A stretch of 7,194 bases of DNA. Origin: Methanosarcinaceae archaeon (GTDB lineage: Archaea > Halobacteriota > Methanosarcinia > Methanosarcinales > Methanosarcinaceae). The stretch is from assembly GCA_030655675.1 (NCBI GenBank), contig JAUSPM010000021.1, positions 1 through 7,194 of the forward strand, in the 5' to 3' direction. Both the position numbers and the translations under genes were made by a program. The notes below the pieces were generated by a model that saw only the letters and a list, made by a program, of their open reading frames with translations, was not told the DNA's origin and did no database searches. Positions within the stretch are counted from its first letter, which is position 1. Every line of letters starts with the position of its first letter. Of this stretch, positions 6,386-7,194 are shown piece after piece.

Positions 6386-6402
6386 GAAAAGGTTTATATA
6401 TA
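6386..6402 (+). promoter_or_regulatory. BRE/TATA promoter of the third roadblock gene
   Basis: GAAAAGG (6386-6392) followed by TTTATATATA (6393-6402) is a good archaeal BRE plus TATA box. Initiation near 6425-6430 would leave a leader of about 25 nt carrying GAGGGG. Two perfect 10-bp palindromes flank it: ACATATATGT at 6375-6384 and AGATATATCT at 6407-6416. Confidence 0.65.
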
Positions 6403-6441
6403 ATTCAGATATATCTATAGAATACATTATATCATAAGTCT

Positions 6442-6447
6442 GAGGGG
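6442..6447 (+). promoter_or_regulatory. Ribosome binding site of the third roadblock gene
   Basis: GAGGGG lies 5 nt before the ATG at 6453. Confidence 0.6.
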
Positions 6448-6452
6448 ATTTA

Positions 6453-6818
6453 ATGAATAAAATAGATATCTTACAAAGATGTCTGCATACGCTTACTAAC
6501 GACAGTAATGTCATTGGCAGTGCAGTATCTAGTAAAAATGGATTAGTCATGGCAACTGATTTGCCAGACGGTATAGATAAGAACTCTTTTTGTGCAATGG
6601 CAGGGTCACTATTTGATGGAATACAGACCGCCGCATCTGCGATTGGAAAACATGGTGTCCAACATGCAATAACACATATAGGGGACGAGGTTTTCATTGC
6701 CCAGCTTTGCGGCAATTCTGCTATTTTGCTGGTAAATGCCCAGTCAGGTATAAAAATGGATAGTTTTATGCATGAGATGACATCTACCGCAAATACGATT
6801 GGAACTTTAGTTGGATAA
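6453..6818 (+). CDS. Roadblock/LC7 domain protein, separate promoter
   Basis: This 121-residue protein is a single roadblock/LC7 domain of a different subtype from the two upstream ones. An N-terminal helix is followed by NVIGSAVSSKNGLVMATDLP (19-38), a helix DKNSFCAMAGSLFDGIQTAASAIG (42-65), the strands HAITHIGDEVFIAQLCGNSAILLVNA (71-96) and a C-terminal helix. The pattern SKNGLVMATDLP is typical of prokaryotic MglB-like roadblock proteins, which regulate or scaffold small GTPases. No GTPase gene is nearby. It is soluble and cytoplasmic, with three cysteines (10, 47, 86). GAGGGG fixes the start. It has its own strong promoter with paired upstream direct repeats, so it is likely regulated separately from the other roadblock genes. 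It ends in TAA. Confidence 0.85.
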   Translation: MNKIDILQRCLHTLTNDSNVIGSAVSSKNGLVMATDLPDGIDKNSFCAMAGSLFDGIQTAASAIGKHGVQHAITHIGDEVFIAQLCGNSAILLVNAQSGIKMDSFMHEMTSTANTIGTLVG

Positions 6819-6844
6819 ACTGCAATTTTTGATTAAATGACGAT

Positions 6845-6872
6845 ATGGTATGGGTTACGACCCATCAACCAT
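6845..6872 (+). terminator. Hairpin downstream of the third roadblock gene
   Basis: ATGGGT (6850-6855) pairs perfectly with ACCCAT (6860-6865) around a TACG loop. Beyond a two-base CA bulge the stem extends with ATGGT (6845-6849) against ACCAT (6868-6872), giving 11 bp. The downstream sequence is T-rich but interrupted. An alternative stem, CGACC (6858-6862) with GGTCG (6876-6880), would break this one. It could be the gene's terminator or part of a structured RNA. Confidence 0.45.
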
Positions 6873-6954
6873 TCTGGTCGGTTTCGATTTGTATTTGTTT
6901 ATCTGATGAAATGTAGGTGCATATTTCAAATACCTAAAACCCCATGCATCAACC

Positions 6955-6967
6955 CCGCCGCAGGCGG
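6955..6967. other. Short GC-rich hairpin
   Basis: CCGCC (6955-6959) and GGCGG (6963-6967) pair around a GCA loop in otherwise AT-rich DNA. Its role is unknown; no T-run follows. Confidence 0.4.
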
Positions 6968-7093
6968 CATGTTCCATACCTGCCATCCATTCACATTCGC
7001 AAAATACGCAGTTTCTATGTAGGGCAATCCATACAAAAACAGATGTATTGACAGCGATTGAAACTTCGATATGTATTCAAGGCAGTGGTGAAG

Positions 7094-7137
7094 GACGGTG
7101 CCGCGCTACGCGCGGATGGTAGCGTCGTTTTTATTTT
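7094..7137 (+). terminator. GC-rich hairpin with alternative pairings and T-run
   Basis: CCGCGC (7101-7106) pairs with GCGCGG (7110-7115) around TAC, enclosed by GACG (7094-7097) with CGTC (7123-7126). Alternatively CGCTAC (7104-7109) pairs with GTAGCG (7119-7124). Both precede GTTTTTATTTT (7127-7137). It looks like an intrinsic terminator on the plus strand with two exclusive folds; what transcript it ends is not clear. Confidence 0.45.
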
Positions 7138-7194
7138 CACCCATAAATCCGCATACGCTACAACACAACTTTAGACCGACTAAACAAATACGTT

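Larger units (their letters stand above)
6819..7194. other. Stretch without a convincing gene, holding three inverted-repeat sites
   Basis: No frame here has both a ribosome binding site and a protein-like composition; a 61-codon frame at 6837-7022 lacks both. What stands out are three inverted-repeat sites: one just after the roadblock gene, a GC-rich one at 6955-6967, and a GC-rich one before a T-run at 7094-7137. The stretch may hold terminators and possibly a small RNA on the plus strand. Confidence 0.5.

Noticed and set aside
6903..6909. CTGATGA, resembling a C box of a C/D guide RNA
   Set aside because: No D box (CTGA) lies at a suitable distance, and the inner boxes are missing.
6837..7022. 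A 61-codon open frame after the third roadblock gene
   Set aside because: It has no ribosome binding site, an uneven composition unlike a real protein, and runs across two inverted repeats.
7055..7063. GTTTCAATC on the minus strand, resembling the start of some CRISPR repeats
   Set aside because: It occurs once; there is no array of repeats and spacers.
7052..7168. Short frame VKDGAALRADGSVVFIF... read through the GC-rich hairpin
   Set aside because: It starts right after a stop with no ATG or ribosome binding site, and its protein-like look comes from the hairpin sequence.

Overview
This window looks like a piece of a mesophilic methanogenic or related archaeon, most likely of the Methanosarcinales. 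The evidence is an archaeal-type methionyl-tRNA synthetase with a fused C-terminal tRNA-binding domain, several BRE/TATA-type promoter elements instead of bacterial -35/-10 boxes, AT-rich intergenic DNA, GGAGG-like ribosome binding sites and several roadblock/LC7 proteins. The taxonomic call is inference; no 16S or methanogenesis gene is present.

Layout. At 1-890, on the minus strand and cut by the left edge, lies a ThiC-superfamily radical SAM enzyme. Its active-site loop departs from classical ThiC, so it may be the paralogue that makes 5-hydroxybenzimidazole for cobamides. A divergent spacer of about 220 bp (891-1110) carries promoters for both sides and a perfect 20-bp dyad. At 1111-2936, on the plus strand, is a four-gene cluster: two roadblock/LC7 genes overlapping by 13 bp (the second has an unassigned C-terminal helical domain), then an AT hexamer repeat, then two small multi-pass membrane proteins that look translationally coupled. 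A palindromic terminator separates this cluster from the convergent metG (3035-5119, minus). Divergent from metG is an SppA-type membrane serine protease (5299-6300, plus). From the base after its stop, a pair of 27-bp direct repeats 42 bp apart leads into a strong TATA promoter and a third, single-domain roadblock/LC7 gene (6453-6818). The last 376 bp hold no convincing gene but contain three GC-rich inverted-repeat sites, two of them with mutually exclusive alternative foldings, which may be terminators or a small RNA.

How it fits together. metG, sppA and thiC-like are housekeeping or cofactor genes. The unusual content is the three roadblock/LC7 proteins in under 6 kb with no small Ras/MglA-like GTPase in view, two of them next to two uncharacterised membrane proteins. 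Roadblock proteins normally scaffold or regulate small GTPases, so this may be part of a membrane-associated switch whose GTPase lies elsewhere, or an orphan roadblock system. That is a hypothesis, not a demonstrated function.
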